From Akkermansia muciniphila (GTDB lineage: Bacteria > Verrucomicrobiota > Verrucomicrobiia > Limisphaerales > UBA9464): a DNA stretch of 46,256 nt. The translations under genes were made by a program, and so were the position numbers. The DNA lies in NCBI GenBank assembly GCA_945861565.1, contig CAMAUY010000030.1:1-46256 (forward strand). Reading direction: 5' to 3'. The notes beneath the pieces were generated by a model that ran no database searches, was not told the origin of the DNA, and saw only the letters and a list, made by a program, of their open reading frames with translations. Positions 37,001 to 45,014 of the stretch are shown one piece after another. The stretch's first letter is position 1; every line of letters begins with the position of its first letter.

Positions 37001-37458
37001 CCTTTCGATCGGGGAACTACAGTCGTCAAGAGCGAGGGGCCTGAGGGGTCCGCGGGATTGGCCAATGTCCCCGACACAAACATCGCCGCCCCGTGTTCCG
37101 GGCGGAAACGTACCTGGAGGCCATCACCGACTGTTTGCTTCAGGCGCTCCCAGGCCGCTCGAACCCGTAATTCTCGTGGCGCAGATCGTGGCATTCCCGG
37201 GGATACGGTGCCATTTCCCGATCGAATGGATCCCATTTGGCTCTGCAGCCACGAGCCCAATTTATTGAGCGTGGGATGGGTCGGGGCGTTTAAGGACACC
37301 GCAGTCGGTGCCACGGTGACCGACGGAGCGGTCGCAAGGGGGTGAATTGTGAATTGTGGGAGCGGTATTTCACCCGCGTTGGGGAAAAATCCAAAAAGAA
37401 GTGCCGAAAAGATTGCGATGAAACGGATCGCATCTACCGCACGCGAAGAAGGCCTCAT
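34063..37458 (-). CDS. Large secreted M4 (thermolysin-type) metalloprotease
   Basis: An 1131-residue protein. A signal peptide (FIAIFSALLFGFFPNAGE) and an FTP-like propeptide (about residues 95-310) precede the M4 catalytic domain. The zinc site is HELTH at residues 460-464 with Glu487 in the family motif ALNESLSDIFG. The second catalytic block is HGGVHINSSINNHAFYLAAEG. After about residue 650 come a TolB-like beta-propeller region (VSPDGNRIAVVLIDL, FLPDGRRMIYDAY, FPSFTGDDTAVIYSQ), an Ig-like domain (NTPPTVTIRSPTAADSF) and a C-terminal domain of the kind that often ends secreted Verrucomicrobial proteins (LRVTGVANNDRIRVQSSTNLLNWITLTD). It is downstream of the AAA-like gene cluster, 83 bases after it, on the same strand. 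Confidence 0.93.
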   Translation of the reverse strand: MRPSSRAVDAIRFIAIFSALLFGFFPNAGEIPLPQFTIHPLATAPSVTVAPTAVSLNAPTHPTLNKLGSWLQSQMGSIRSGNGTVSPGMPRSAPRELRVRAAWERLKQTVGDGLQVRFRPEHGAAMFVSGTLANPADPSGPSLLTTVVPRSKGEQTARGFLAEYHDLFLIDDPESELRLVGDQTDEQGFRSLRFAQQLGGRTVWPAELVVRLDGSGIVYLVAGTQVPTPHRIATDPTLTADQAVARVFRSIPFTANGTASPAELIIFGPLDQAPRLAWRFEITVGLLNAWNFVVDASDGTILRRTSLVVDGAVQGTGVDVTGATRNLNLWQDGGTYYTVDTSKAMFDPTSAPPNNGRGVIGIYDGGNKVVEDTQFSSGIVKSTSPTSGWLPDAVGSAWGLAVTYDYFQDRFKRNSLDGQGGKISSIVRYDVNLANAFYIHQTKTMVFGDSQTRFVEVTGHELTHGVTASAGNGGILEYQFQSGALNESLSDIFGNMVKLFATGAQDWKIRLLKDGKDTVIRDFQNPNNVINGGITFPKNMSQYVKLNADQDHGGVHINSSINNHAFYLAAEGLPDAMGLKDAEQIFYRAQTMHLQKQSQFIDMRLAAVTSAQELFGANSKQVAKIKEAYDSVEIFDAPDSPAPAPLPTISAPDSTLFLTVDPLFGDVLLGRREQAAGDPNAGTILNTAGVALAGKRISVTGDGAYGLFVTEDQDIGVIRTDGNGVTFADIAGSIHSVAVSPDGNRIAVVLIDLNSGLPQDQIGLVDLTTGNVSFIKLFSPAQDGDKALDIIKFADSMTFLPDGRRMIYDAYAEIPLQNGGVFSGWGIYSLDFATGQIIGLISLNDGLDFGNPSLGKVHPNLLTFEVVDKQTGISTIVASDLTSGSAKAIAQLTQRGIFGFPSFTGDDTAVIYSQVDLNTATTISLHRQALAADGVSPEGNPTLWLADADFSAIYRRGTFSSQNTPPTVTIRSPTAADSFTAPATIEVQVTASDAETGIAKVELYIGSTRIAESAQAPYNFSLRLEEAPKSTLQLVARATDTIGAEADSAPVTLNFGPSGVKGRLVPTYAAGVFQLRVTGVANNDRIRVQSSTNLLNWITLTDLVAAGTEATYTDPQAGARSNRYYRTLLNP

Positions 37459-37541
37459 TTACCCGAGAATCCCCACGACGAAATCCTGAATCAAGGCAAT
37501 TCTTGGGAATGGACGTTCTGTTGGGTCGACATCGGCGCCCA

Positions 37542-40388
37542 CTATATCCGGAAAATATTCAAGATCTCGCTGAGCTTACTCCAGCCGGCCCACAATAAGA
37601 GGACACCGAGGAAGAGGGCGACCGCCAGAAGCGGCCATCGGAGGCGGATATCGCGCTCCGGCTGGGTAACCGCCGCGTCGGTGGTTTTGATGGTGGAATC
37701 AGAAGTTGCCGCCATTGCCGGTACGCTGGGCGCGAGTGCGGGCGGAGGTGCTGGCGGAAGCGGTAGGCCGAGTTGTTTCACAATTCGGCGAAACCGTGGC
37801 TCGCCGTGCAGAGGTTGGAAGACGGGCTGCAGGTGGACGAGATCCAGATCGCCGCAGTGCTCCTCCAGCGCCTGTTCGAGGCGGTCCAGGGCGATGGCGG
37901 GATTGGCGAGAGCTATGTGCATCCGAGCGAATAGAGTCGGAGTCACGGGAATGGAACGGCTGATCCCTTCGAGTTGGGCGAGAATCACCCTCGCTTCAGG
38001 TACGCGACCGGCCCGGGCGAGGGCGGTACCCAAAGTCGCCAAGAGCCCCGGCCCCGGAGAGGCCTCGGTGGCTTTTCTTGCCGCCGCAATTGCTTCGTCA
38101 TGACGACCTAAATCCTGGCAAAGATTGCTGAAGAGCGCGTGGCTGCGGAAGAAGTGAGGCTCGAGTTCGAGCGTTCGGTGCAGAGCGGCTTCCGCTTCGG
38201 TCAATCGGCCGGAGAAATAGAGGACGGCGGCGTAATGATGATTGATGAATGGCGAGAGGGGATCAAGTTCGACGGCTCGACGAGCGGCCTGGACTGCTGG
38301 CTCAAAGCGCCGTTGCATGGCCATGAGAATGGCCGCATAGGCTTGGGGGGTGGCGTCGTTTGGATTCAGTTCGATGGCACGGCGGAGGTATCTTTCCTCG
38401 GCATCCCAATCCCATTCGATGATGCCGAAAACCAGGGCGAGAGCCGTGTGAGCTTCCGGCAGATGCTCATCCAGTTCGAGCGCTTTGCTCGCCGCGTCTC
38501 GGGCGGCCTTCAGGGCGATTTCCTTGGGGGCTAGGTTCCAGAAATACTGATGCATGCGTACTTCGGCCAAGCCAGCCCAAGCGGGCGCGTAGCTTGAATC
38601 CAATGCCAGCGCGGATTCGAATTGACGGACGGCTTCGTCGAGCCCCTTGACGGAACCCAGATGCAATTGGTGCCTGGCCCGCAGATAGGCCTGGTAGGCA
38701 TCCGGGTTGAGGTTGGCCCGGCGCGCAAAATCCGTTTCTCCCAGCAACTGGATCTTGAGAGCACTCACAATCGAGCGGGTGATCTCATCCTGCACGGCGA
38801 AAACATCCTTCCATTCTCGGTCGTATTGCTCAGACCAAACCGGGGCGCCGTTTGCCGCGGATATCAATTGAGCGGTGATTCGCAGTTGAGAGCCCACACG
38901 TCGGACGCTGCCTTCCAGGACCTGATTTACCCCCAATCGAGCGGCGATGGTCCGAATGTCCTCGTTCTTTCCCTTGAATGCAAAGGCCGAGGTTCGGGCC
39001 GCCACGTGTAGACCCTGCATCTTGGAAAGCGTCGCGATCAAATCCTCGCTGAGACCGTCCCCGAGATACTCGTCATCCGCGTTCGGGCCGCGGTTCACAA
39101 AGGGTAGAACCGCCACCGAACGGAGCTCTTCGGATTTTTCCGAAAGATTGGCGCGAATCCACTGGTCGTCGAAAACTTCGAGGTAGATTCGGTTGCGAAC
39201 GGTAAGACGGCCGCCGCGCAGTTCGACAAGTCCGGATAGAAGGAGGGTGTTGGTCGCGGGATTTGTTTCGTCATCGTGGACCGTTTCGCCCCGACGAATT
39301 TGCCGGTAGAGCTGCAAGACGGTATCCCGGTCCGCGTCGCTTCGCAGCAGCCGGTCCCGGACATAATGGAGATTGTCATCTTTCTCCCGCGCGCGCTCGG
39401 CCAGGAAAATCTCTTGGCACCGAAGATTGACCCGTCGAGCCGCTTCCGTCGCTGTGTCTAAGGGACGGTCGGCGGCACTTCCATCGCCGGTGTCGCCCAC
39501 GCAACGGCTCCGAGCCAGGGCGTCGATTGTTTCGCGGCACAGGCGCTGGGTTAAGTAAGGGTGGCCGTGGGTCCAGTGCAGAATTCGTTCCAGCACTGCC
39601 ACCGCGATCGGTCGGATTGCGGGCAGGGCAGGGTTCGTTGAGGCGAGTGCGGCTTCAATGCCTTGCGTGAGCCCCATCGCCTCTTCCGAGGTGAAGTCTC
39701 GCAATTCAATCCGTCGCCCAATGTTAAACGGGGTCGTATTGACATCCTGAATCAGTTGAGAAGGAGTTGCGACTCCGAGCAGGCAGAACACAAGCCGGTG
39801 AAACTCGGGGTCTTCCAGACGGCGGGTATGGCATTCGCGGATCGCCGCAAAGAATTCATCGGTTCGAAACGGCAAACTTCGCACGACATCCAGTTCATCA
39901 ATAAACAGAACCAGCTGAAGTCGGGTGGGCGTTCCGGCTGGCGTGGGCTGATTGGACGATCGGGGCGAACTAAGCCGGGGAAGAATGATATCGCGCAACC
40001 CGGTGAAAAACCGCTGACAGGGTCCGAGGTTGGGGTGGGAATGAAGGAATGCCTCTAATTCATCCTCGAGCCCGAGCTGGCGGCCTAGTCGGGTGGCGAG
40101 GCCGCCATACCACTGCTCGGGTGTAAGGTTTTGGCCAATCGCCGTTAGGTCTAGGACCGATACACGTTGCCCGGCCGCGCCGAGTTTTTCCGTGGTTCGC
40201 ACCATGAGCGAGGATTTGCCCATTTGGCGGGAGGTGAGAATATAACAAAAGTCGCCGCGCGAGAGGGCGGCGAAGAGATCCTGATCCGCCTTGCGCTCCA
40301 CGTACGAGGGAGAGTCCGTTGGCAGTGTACCGCCGGTGACATAGAAGCCGGTGCCGGGGTTTATCGGGATGAGTGCGGATGGGGACAA
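37542..40388 (-). CDS. AAA-like NTPase with TolB-like domain, TPR repeats and C-terminal membrane anchor
   Basis: A 948-residue protein. The N-terminal AAA-like (AAA_35-type) NTPase has Walker A SRQMGKSS (residues 53-60) and Walker B LFIDELD (161-167). It also has sensor-like LLGVATPSQLIQ, the pattern NTTPFNIGRRIELRDFT, and HGHPYLTQRLC (275-284). The winged-helix end VRNRIYLEVFDDQW (397-410) closes the core. A TolB/FlgO-like domain begins at about residue 424 (SVAVLPFVNRGPNADDEYLGDGLSEDL), as in many adenylate-cyclase-linked proteins. TPR-like helices follow to about residue 880, and a hydrophobic segment near the end (about 918-940) would anchor it. The start is TTG at 40388, 14 bases after the upstream gene's stop; no ATG or GTG lies further upstream in frame before a stop. 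Probably a regulatory or scaffold NTPase; the ligand is unknown. Confidence 0.85.
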   Translation of the reverse strand: MSPSALIPINPGTGFYVTGGTLPTDSPSYVERKADQDLFAALSRGDFCYILTSRQMGKSSLMVRTTEKLGAAGQRVSVLDLTAIGQNLTPEQWYGGLATRLGRQLGLEDELEAFLHSHPNLGPCQRFFTGLRDIILPRLSSPRSSNQPTPAGTPTRLQLVLFIDELDVVRSLPFRTDEFFAAIRECHTRRLEDPEFHRLVFCLLGVATPSQLIQDVNTTPFNIGRRIELRDFTSEEAMGLTQGIEAALASTNPALPAIRPIAVAVLERILHWTHGHPYLTQRLCRETIDALARSRCVGDTGDGSAADRPLDTATEAARRVNLRCQEIFLAERAREKDDNLHYVRDRLLRSDADRDTVLQLYRQIRRGETVHDDETNPATNTLLLSGLVELRGGRLTVRNRIYLEVFDDQWIRANLSEKSEELRSVAVLPFVNRGPNADDEYLGDGLSEDLIATLSKMQGLHVAARTSAFAFKGKNEDIRTIAARLGVNQVLEGSVRRVGSQLRITAQLISAANGAPVWSEQYDREWKDVFAVQDEITRSIVSALKIQLLGETDFARRANLNPDAYQAYLRARHQLHLGSVKGLDEAVRQFESALALDSSYAPAWAGLAEVRMHQYFWNLAPKEIALKAARDAASKALELDEHLPEAHTALALVFGIIEWDWDAEERYLRRAIELNPNDATPQAYAAILMAMQRRFEPAVQAARRAVELDPLSPFINHHYAAVLYFSGRLTEAEAALHRTLELEPHFFRSHALFSNLCQDLGRHDEAIAAARKATEASPGPGLLATLGTALARAGRVPEARVILAQLEGISRSIPVTPTLFARMHIALANPAIALDRLEQALEEHCGDLDLVHLQPVFQPLHGEPRFRRIVKQLGLPLPPAPPPALAPSVPAMAATSDSTIKTTDAAVTQPERDIRLRWPLLAVALFLGVLLLWAGWSKLSEILNIFRI

Positions 40389-40402
40389 AGGTCTGGGGGG
40401 TG

Positions 40403-43189
40403 TTATTGCTCGACGGTAATGGCGAGAAGAAACGGGGCGGATTCCGTTTGCTCGGAGACGAAATCAAGGGCGGCAATTTCCAAATCGGGCTGAGGATTCT
40501 CCCAACTTGTGACATAGAGACGCCGCTCGCCGCCCGGCTGGGCGATATTTTGCACCGCGTATTCCCGGAGACCGGTCGATTCCGCTGGCGATTCGCCGGA
40601 TTGGGGATACCAGTCTCGGACGTGGTAACCGTAGACCACGGGAAGGACACGCGAGGAACCGTCGCGATACCGAATGAGGTAATGGGCGATCGGTCGGCCG
40701 GGTGTGACCCGCCACCCGGTCGAATGGAGAAAATGCAGTCGTCGAGCAATCGTCGCGACGGGAATTCCCCGGACGCTGGCTGGATAATTCAGGGTGAGAA
40801 ATGGCTGCGCTATCCCGCTCAGCTGAACCACGCCGCGGATGTCAAAGGATTCGCCGAGAATGGTTTGAACACCGGTCGGAAAGGTCGAGAGGTCATTTGA
40901 TTTCCAGGCAGTGTGCCAAGTTTGGTTCAGCGCGGCGTTAAAAACCGAGTCGAGATTCAGCAAGCCTCGTGGCGTATCCTTCTGACGCTCTGGAATGAGC
41001 GCACGTGGGCTGTTCAGATCGCCCGGCGGCGGCAAATCCTTCCGCCGTCCGGGGATTACGACACGCTTCAATATCGGCGGCTGATCCAATCCAGGATCGG
41101 GTCTTGCGTCGCGAGGGAACGGCGGACGAAATTCATTCCGGGCGGTGGTCGAACCGGGCGAAGCTCTGTGGAAGGAAACTCCAACCTGGATGTGGTCCAG
41201 ACGGATTGTATTGCTGCCCCCACTCGGGAGGGGGACGGGAAATGGGGTGCCATCATACTGGACAGTCGTTGCCCCGCGCCGGATCGCGCCGCTGGAGGTA
41301 TTCAACCATAGGTCCAGCGTCGCCATTCGCTCGATCGGAAACACCGTCCGTATAGTTCGGAAGGCCTCCGTATTTGTCAGCGCCGATTCCTTTAACCAAA
41401 CGTCTGGCCTGACTTGAATGTGCAGGAGGCGTTCTTCCTCGACCGTGTTCTCGTCAAGCAGCTTGCGCGTTGCCAACAAGGAAATAAGGTGCGGCTTTGC
41501 TTCGGGCACACGGATCAAAAAGTAGATCAACTCGGAAAGTTGGCCGAAGGTGTGTGACGTTTCCGCATATACCCGGAGCCGACCGGCCGGAGGATTCGTG
41601 CGATAGATATAAGTGCTCAATTCTGGAGTAGTTATCCACTGATTTCCCCCATCGATTGTGGTCTGTTGAAACAACTCACCGTCCCCAATCCTGGCCCAAA
41701 GATCGCTTCGCAGATGATCCGGGCTTCGGAAGTAGTTTGTTATCTGATACTGAAAATCGACGGTGATTTCCCGACCGACGAGGGCACCCGTAATCGTGCA
41801 ATGGTCCAAGCCCGCTGGCATCGACCCGCTGCGACTGATGAGTTTGTCGATGATCCGGTTGGAGTGCTCGTCTTTCCGCTGTTCGATTCTAATCCAAATC
41901 GCCCAGAACGCCAAGGCGAGGGCAATGACCGCTCCGATGACGCCTCGCGCCACGCCCCGTCGTTCGGCCTCCTTCTGGCGACGTTGCTCCGACTCCGGAG
42001 TATTGGTCTTGATCCAGGCGTCATCGAATACCCCCTTATAGATCCGGTTCCGCAGGATGAGGCGTCCCTCTCGGGCTCGAACTATTCCGGAAAGACGAAG
42101 CGTATTGATCAACGGATTCGTTTCGTCATCCTCGACCACCTTTCGGTTGCGCACTCGCCGGTAGGTGTCGAGCATCCCGGCACGATCAACATCGGTCTTG
42201 AGGAGTCGGTCGCGCACAAAATGCAGATTGTCGTCGGTCTCTCGCGACCGGTGACTGAAGAACAATTCTCGGCAGAGAGCGTCCACGGCAGCGGCCGTCC
42301 GAATCTTTCCCTTGGGCTCGGACGTGCGGTCGTTGTGTTCCTGGACACTGCGACAGAATCGCTGGGTGAGAAACGGCTGTCCTCCCGTCCAATGGAGAAT
42401 ACGATCCAGGACGACCCGTGCTTGCTCAGGCGTGATGTCGGTATGGCCGTCATGACTAGGCTCCAATCCGCGCGAAAGTGAGGCCGCTTCTTCCTGGGTG
42501 AAATCACTCAGCAGGATACGACGCCCAATGTTAAATGGCGTCGTTCGGGGATCCCGGATAAGGTCCGCCGGAGTGGCGACGCCCAGGAGACAAAACGTGA
42601 GCCGGTTGAATTCTGGATCCTCCGGACGGCGATTGAAGCATTCGCGAATCGCGGCAAAAAATTCGTCCGTCGAAAATTTCAAACTCCGCACCGCATCAAT
42701 TTCATCCACAAAAATCACGAGCCGTCCCGGGAGTGCGGATGTCGGTGTCAGATTCGTTCGGGCATTGGGCAGGCGGGGCAAAACGCCTTCCCGCAGGACC
42801 GTGAATAATCGCTGGCAGGGGCCCAGCATCGCATGGGCAACCCAGGAATCCTCAAGCTCCTCCTCAAACTTCAACTGCCGACCGAGGCGCTGAATGATTC
42901 CGTTGTACCATTGTTCTGGCGTCACATTCTGCCCGATTGCGGTCAAGTCAAGCACCGCAACGCTGACGCCTTCGTCGCGCAATTTATTGGCAGTCCGCAC
43001 CATGAGGGAGGATTTTCCCATCTGACGGGAGGTGAGTACGTAGCAGAAGTCGCCCGCCCGTAGTCCGGTCAGCAGGTCCCGATCCGCCTGACGTTCCACG
43101 TAGGAACGAGCGGTGGCAGGCACGGTGCCTCCGGTGACGAAGAACGGTGTGCTGGCCGCTGTCGGGGCGACGATGGGGTTCGTACTCAT
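40403..43189 (-). CDS. AAA-like NTPase with transmembrane segment and a large uncharacterised C-terminal half
   Basis: From ATG 43189 the protein has 928 residues; ATG 43213 would add eight. The N-terminal 395 residues are the same NTPase core as in the downstream paralogue: FFVTGGTVP, Walker A SRQMGKSS (54-61), Walker B IFVDEID (159-165), LLGVATPADLIRD, RTTPFNIGRRILLSDFT, WTGGQPFLTQRFC and LRNRIYKGVFDDAW. A transmembrane segment at about residues 413-433 follows. The C-terminal 490 residues lie on the other side of the membrane and are rich in beta-type sequence. The last part (LNLDSVFNAALNQTWH, GVQTILGESFDIRGVVQLSG, ARRLHFLHSTGW, VYGYHVRDWYP, LYVTSWENPQPDLEI) resembles a module that I recall at the C-terminus of planctomycete/verrucomicrobial kinases. 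Function unknown; sensing is plausible. Confidence 0.83.
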   Translation of the reverse strand: MSTNPIVAPTAASTPFFVTGGTVPATARSYVERQADRDLLTGLRAGDFCYVLTSRQMGKSSLMVRTANKLRDEGVSVAVLDLTAIGQNVTPEQWYNGIIQRLGRQLKFEEELEDSWVAHAMLGPCQRLFTVLREGVLPRLPNARTNLTPTSALPGRLVIFVDEIDAVRSLKFSTDEFFAAIRECFNRRPEDPEFNRLTFCLLGVATPADLIRDPRTTPFNIGRRILLSDFTQEEAASLSRGLEPSHDGHTDITPEQARVVLDRILHWTGGQPFLTQRFCRSVQEHNDRTSEPKGKIRTAAAVDALCRELFFSHRSRETDDNLHFVRDRLLKTDVDRAGMLDTYRRVRNRKVVEDDETNPLINTLRLSGIVRAREGRLILRNRIYKGVFDDAWIKTNTPESEQRRQKEAERRGVARGVIGAVIALALAFWAIWIRIEQRKDEHSNRIIDKLISRSGSMPAGLDHCTITGALVGREITVDFQYQITNYFRSPDHLRSDLWARIGDGELFQQTTIDGGNQWITTPELSTYIYRTNPPAGRLRVYAETSHTFGQLSELIYFLIRVPEAKPHLISLLATRKLLDENTVEEERLLHIQVRPDVWLKESALTNTEAFRTIRTVFPIERMATLDLWLNTSSGAIRRGATTVQYDGTPFPVPLPSGGSNTIRLDHIQVGVSFHRASPGSTTARNEFRPPFPRDARPDPGLDQPPILKRVVIPGRRKDLPPPGDLNSPRALIPERQKDTPRGLLNLDSVFNAALNQTWHTAWKSNDLSTFPTGVQTILGESFDIRGVVQLSGIAQPFLTLNYPASVRGIPVATIARRLHFLHSTGWRVTPGRPIAHYLIRYRDGSSRVLPVVYGYHVRDWYPQSGESPAESTGLREYAVQNIAQPGGERRLYVTSWENPQPDLEIAALDFVSEQTESAPFLLAITVEQ

Positions 43190-43247
43190 TTTTTGGCCGA
43201 TGCCTCGGTCCATCGGAACCGAACCGATCCGATTGCTGGATCGGTAC

Positions 43248-44849
43248 CTAGCCCATTAGGTGCTTCCGAAGGTAATCGGCATAGACTTGGCAACGCATTC
43301 GAGCATCCGCCTGGCTGTCGCCGGCAATTAATCCCGCACTGCGGAGTCGATAGAAACTTTCCGGCGTCGGACATCCCTGTCCGCGCAGTACACCGCGGAT
43401 GACGTCCGTAAGATTGGGATCTCGGGCGAGCAGAACCAGCATCCGGCGAAGGTGTTCCCCAAAGAAACTCGTGTCGGCGATCGCCGTGGTTTCGAAGTCG
43501 GTCAGCGGCATTTTCCGTGCCGCCAGTTCGTAGAGGCCGCGGCGGGAGAGAAACGGATGCCCGCCGGTTAGTTTAAAAAAACGCCCCAGTTCATCGGGCG
43601 TTTTCAGCGGCAACCCATAGCGGGTATTGAGATCCGTGACTTGCGGGAGCGTAAAATCCTCCAGTGTCAGTCGCGTCCCGATGTTGAAGGGCGACTGGTT
43701 CATGTCGGTGATGAAAAGATGCGCCTCCGTGGCGTAGGCGATTGCCAGGGTCAGCCCGGCCCACGGGCCGGACGGATCCAAAGCTCGCTCATTGTGCCAG
43801 GACCGGAACAGACCGAAAACTTCACTGCCGAAAGGGGTGGTAAAGAGGCGGTCGACCTCGTCCAGTCCCCAGACGAGCGGGGCATTGAGCTTCTCCAATA
43901 CCTCCCGGCGGACGAATCGCTCAAAGTTGGCGTTCGGTCCCCGACGTTCATCCCAGGTATCGGCCGGTAGGATATTCAGGTCCAGTTGGTCGGCGAGGGA
44001 CTCAGCCAGCGAGAGGTAGAAAACTCCCACACTTTCCAGATGGGTTTGGTTGAACTTCTGGAAATCCGTCAATGCTACCTTGGCTCCCCGTTCCCGAGCG
44101 AATTGCAGCCCCCGGGCCAACATCGAGGTCTTGCCGATCTGCCGCGCCCCCTTGAGAAGCACGATACTGTCATATCGGATCAACGCATTGTACATTTCAC
44201 GGTCGGCGCTTCGCTCGACGTAATAGCTCGATTGAAGAGGAACCGCTCCGCCGGAAGAATCGAGATGGAGCGAAACCAAAGAGCTTGAACCGGTCCCCGT
44301 AGCTACCGGTTGGGCCACGGGCCGCGGAACCGGAGCGGATCGGGCGGAAAGTCGAAGCCCTTTGCTGATGGTTAGGCGCACGGGTCCCCGGACCAATGGC
44401 ACCTCCTTGATCAGCTCAATCAATTGGCGAACCAGCTTGGTATCGTCGTCGACACCGTGCCACGCGAAGCGCGGCGTGCCCGTCAACAGCGATGAAAGCA
44501 GATCCGGAAGGTCGTCGAAGGTTCCGATTCGAACCTGGATCAAGCGGGGTTTCCCGTCGCCCTGGGCTGCTTCGTGAGCGGTTTCGACCTCCGCGACAAA
44601 AAACTCGCTCCCGGCAGAATCCGGCGAGACCAGTGCAACGACCGCATCGGACCCCTTGATCTGCGCGGCGATCTCGCGAGCCCAACCGAGGTTTGTCTGC
44701 ACCGCCCGATCCACATAGACGGCGAAACCGGCCTTCGTGAGCTCGACTTCCAAAGTCCGAGACAGCATTTCGTCGGCGGCAGCATCACGCTGGCGGAGGA
44801 TGGCGATCCGCGGCGCAGCCACGGAGTTGAGAGGGAATGGGATGGACAT
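43248..44849 (-). CDS. TIR-domain AAA-like NTPase
   Basis: A 533-residue protein without a signal peptide. The N-terminal ~130 residues form a TIR-type domain: RIAILRQRDAAADEML, a second strand GFAVYVD (41-47), the loop GWAREIAAQIKGSDAVVALVSPDSAGSEFFVAEVETA (split across residues 55-91) with Glu87 at the position of the catalytic Glu of NAD-cleaving TIRs, and RLIQVRIGTFDDLP. A Pro/Ala linker (150-205) leads to an AAA-like NTPase with Walker A GARQIGKTS (234-242), Walker B VWGLDEVD (326-333), NQSPFNIGTRLTLEDFT and GGHPFLSRRGLYEL. It is the first gene of a three-paralogue run, followed 58 bases later by the next. TIR-NTPase fusions often act in immunity or cell death, but this exact system is not known to me. 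Confidence 0.85.
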   Translation of the reverse strand: MSIPFPLNSVAAPRIAILRQRDAAADEMLSRTLEVELTKAGFAVYVDRAVQTNLGWAREIAAQIKGSDAVVALVSPDSAGSEFFVAEVETAHEAAQGDGKPRLIQVRIGTFDDLPDLLSSLLTGTPRFAWHGVDDDTKLVRQLIELIKEVPLVRGPVRLTISKGLRLSARSAPVPRPVAQPVATGTGSSSLVSLHLDSSGGAVPLQSSYYVERSADREMYNALIRYDSIVLLKGARQIGKTSMLARGLQFARERGAKVALTDFQKFNQTHLESVGVFYLSLAESLADQLDLNILPADTWDERRGPNANFERFVRREVLEKLNAPLVWGLDEVDRLFTTPFGSEVFGLFRSWHNERALDPSGPWAGLTLAIAYATEAHLFITDMNQSPFNIGTRLTLEDFTLPQVTDLNTRYGLPLKTPDELGRFFKLTGGHPFLSRRGLYELAARKMPLTDFETTAIADTSFFGEHLRRMLVLLARDPNLTDVIRGVLRGQGCPTPESFYRLRSAGLIAGDSQADARMRCQVYADYLRKHLMG

Positions 44850-45014
44850 GATTTGGATTCTTCCGACACGGTGACGCTGCAGTACAGTCCCTGCAGACTC
44901 GGTGATGTCCGATTACACCCTACGGAAGTCAGAAGTCAAATTGTGGCCCCTTTTTTCATGCGGTTGCACGAGGGGCTTGGTCATCCCATCTGTCTGTGTT
45001 TTCCTTCGTGAATA
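44850..45014. other. Divergent intergenic region upstream of the TIR-NTPase cluster
   Basis: A stretch of 165 bases between the start of the TIR-NTPase gene (minus) and the phosphatase gene (plus), so it should carry the promoters for both. It includes CCCTTTTTTCATGCGG near 44947. I cannot place a specific promoter or operator. No SD-like sequence precedes either start. Confidence 0.35.
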
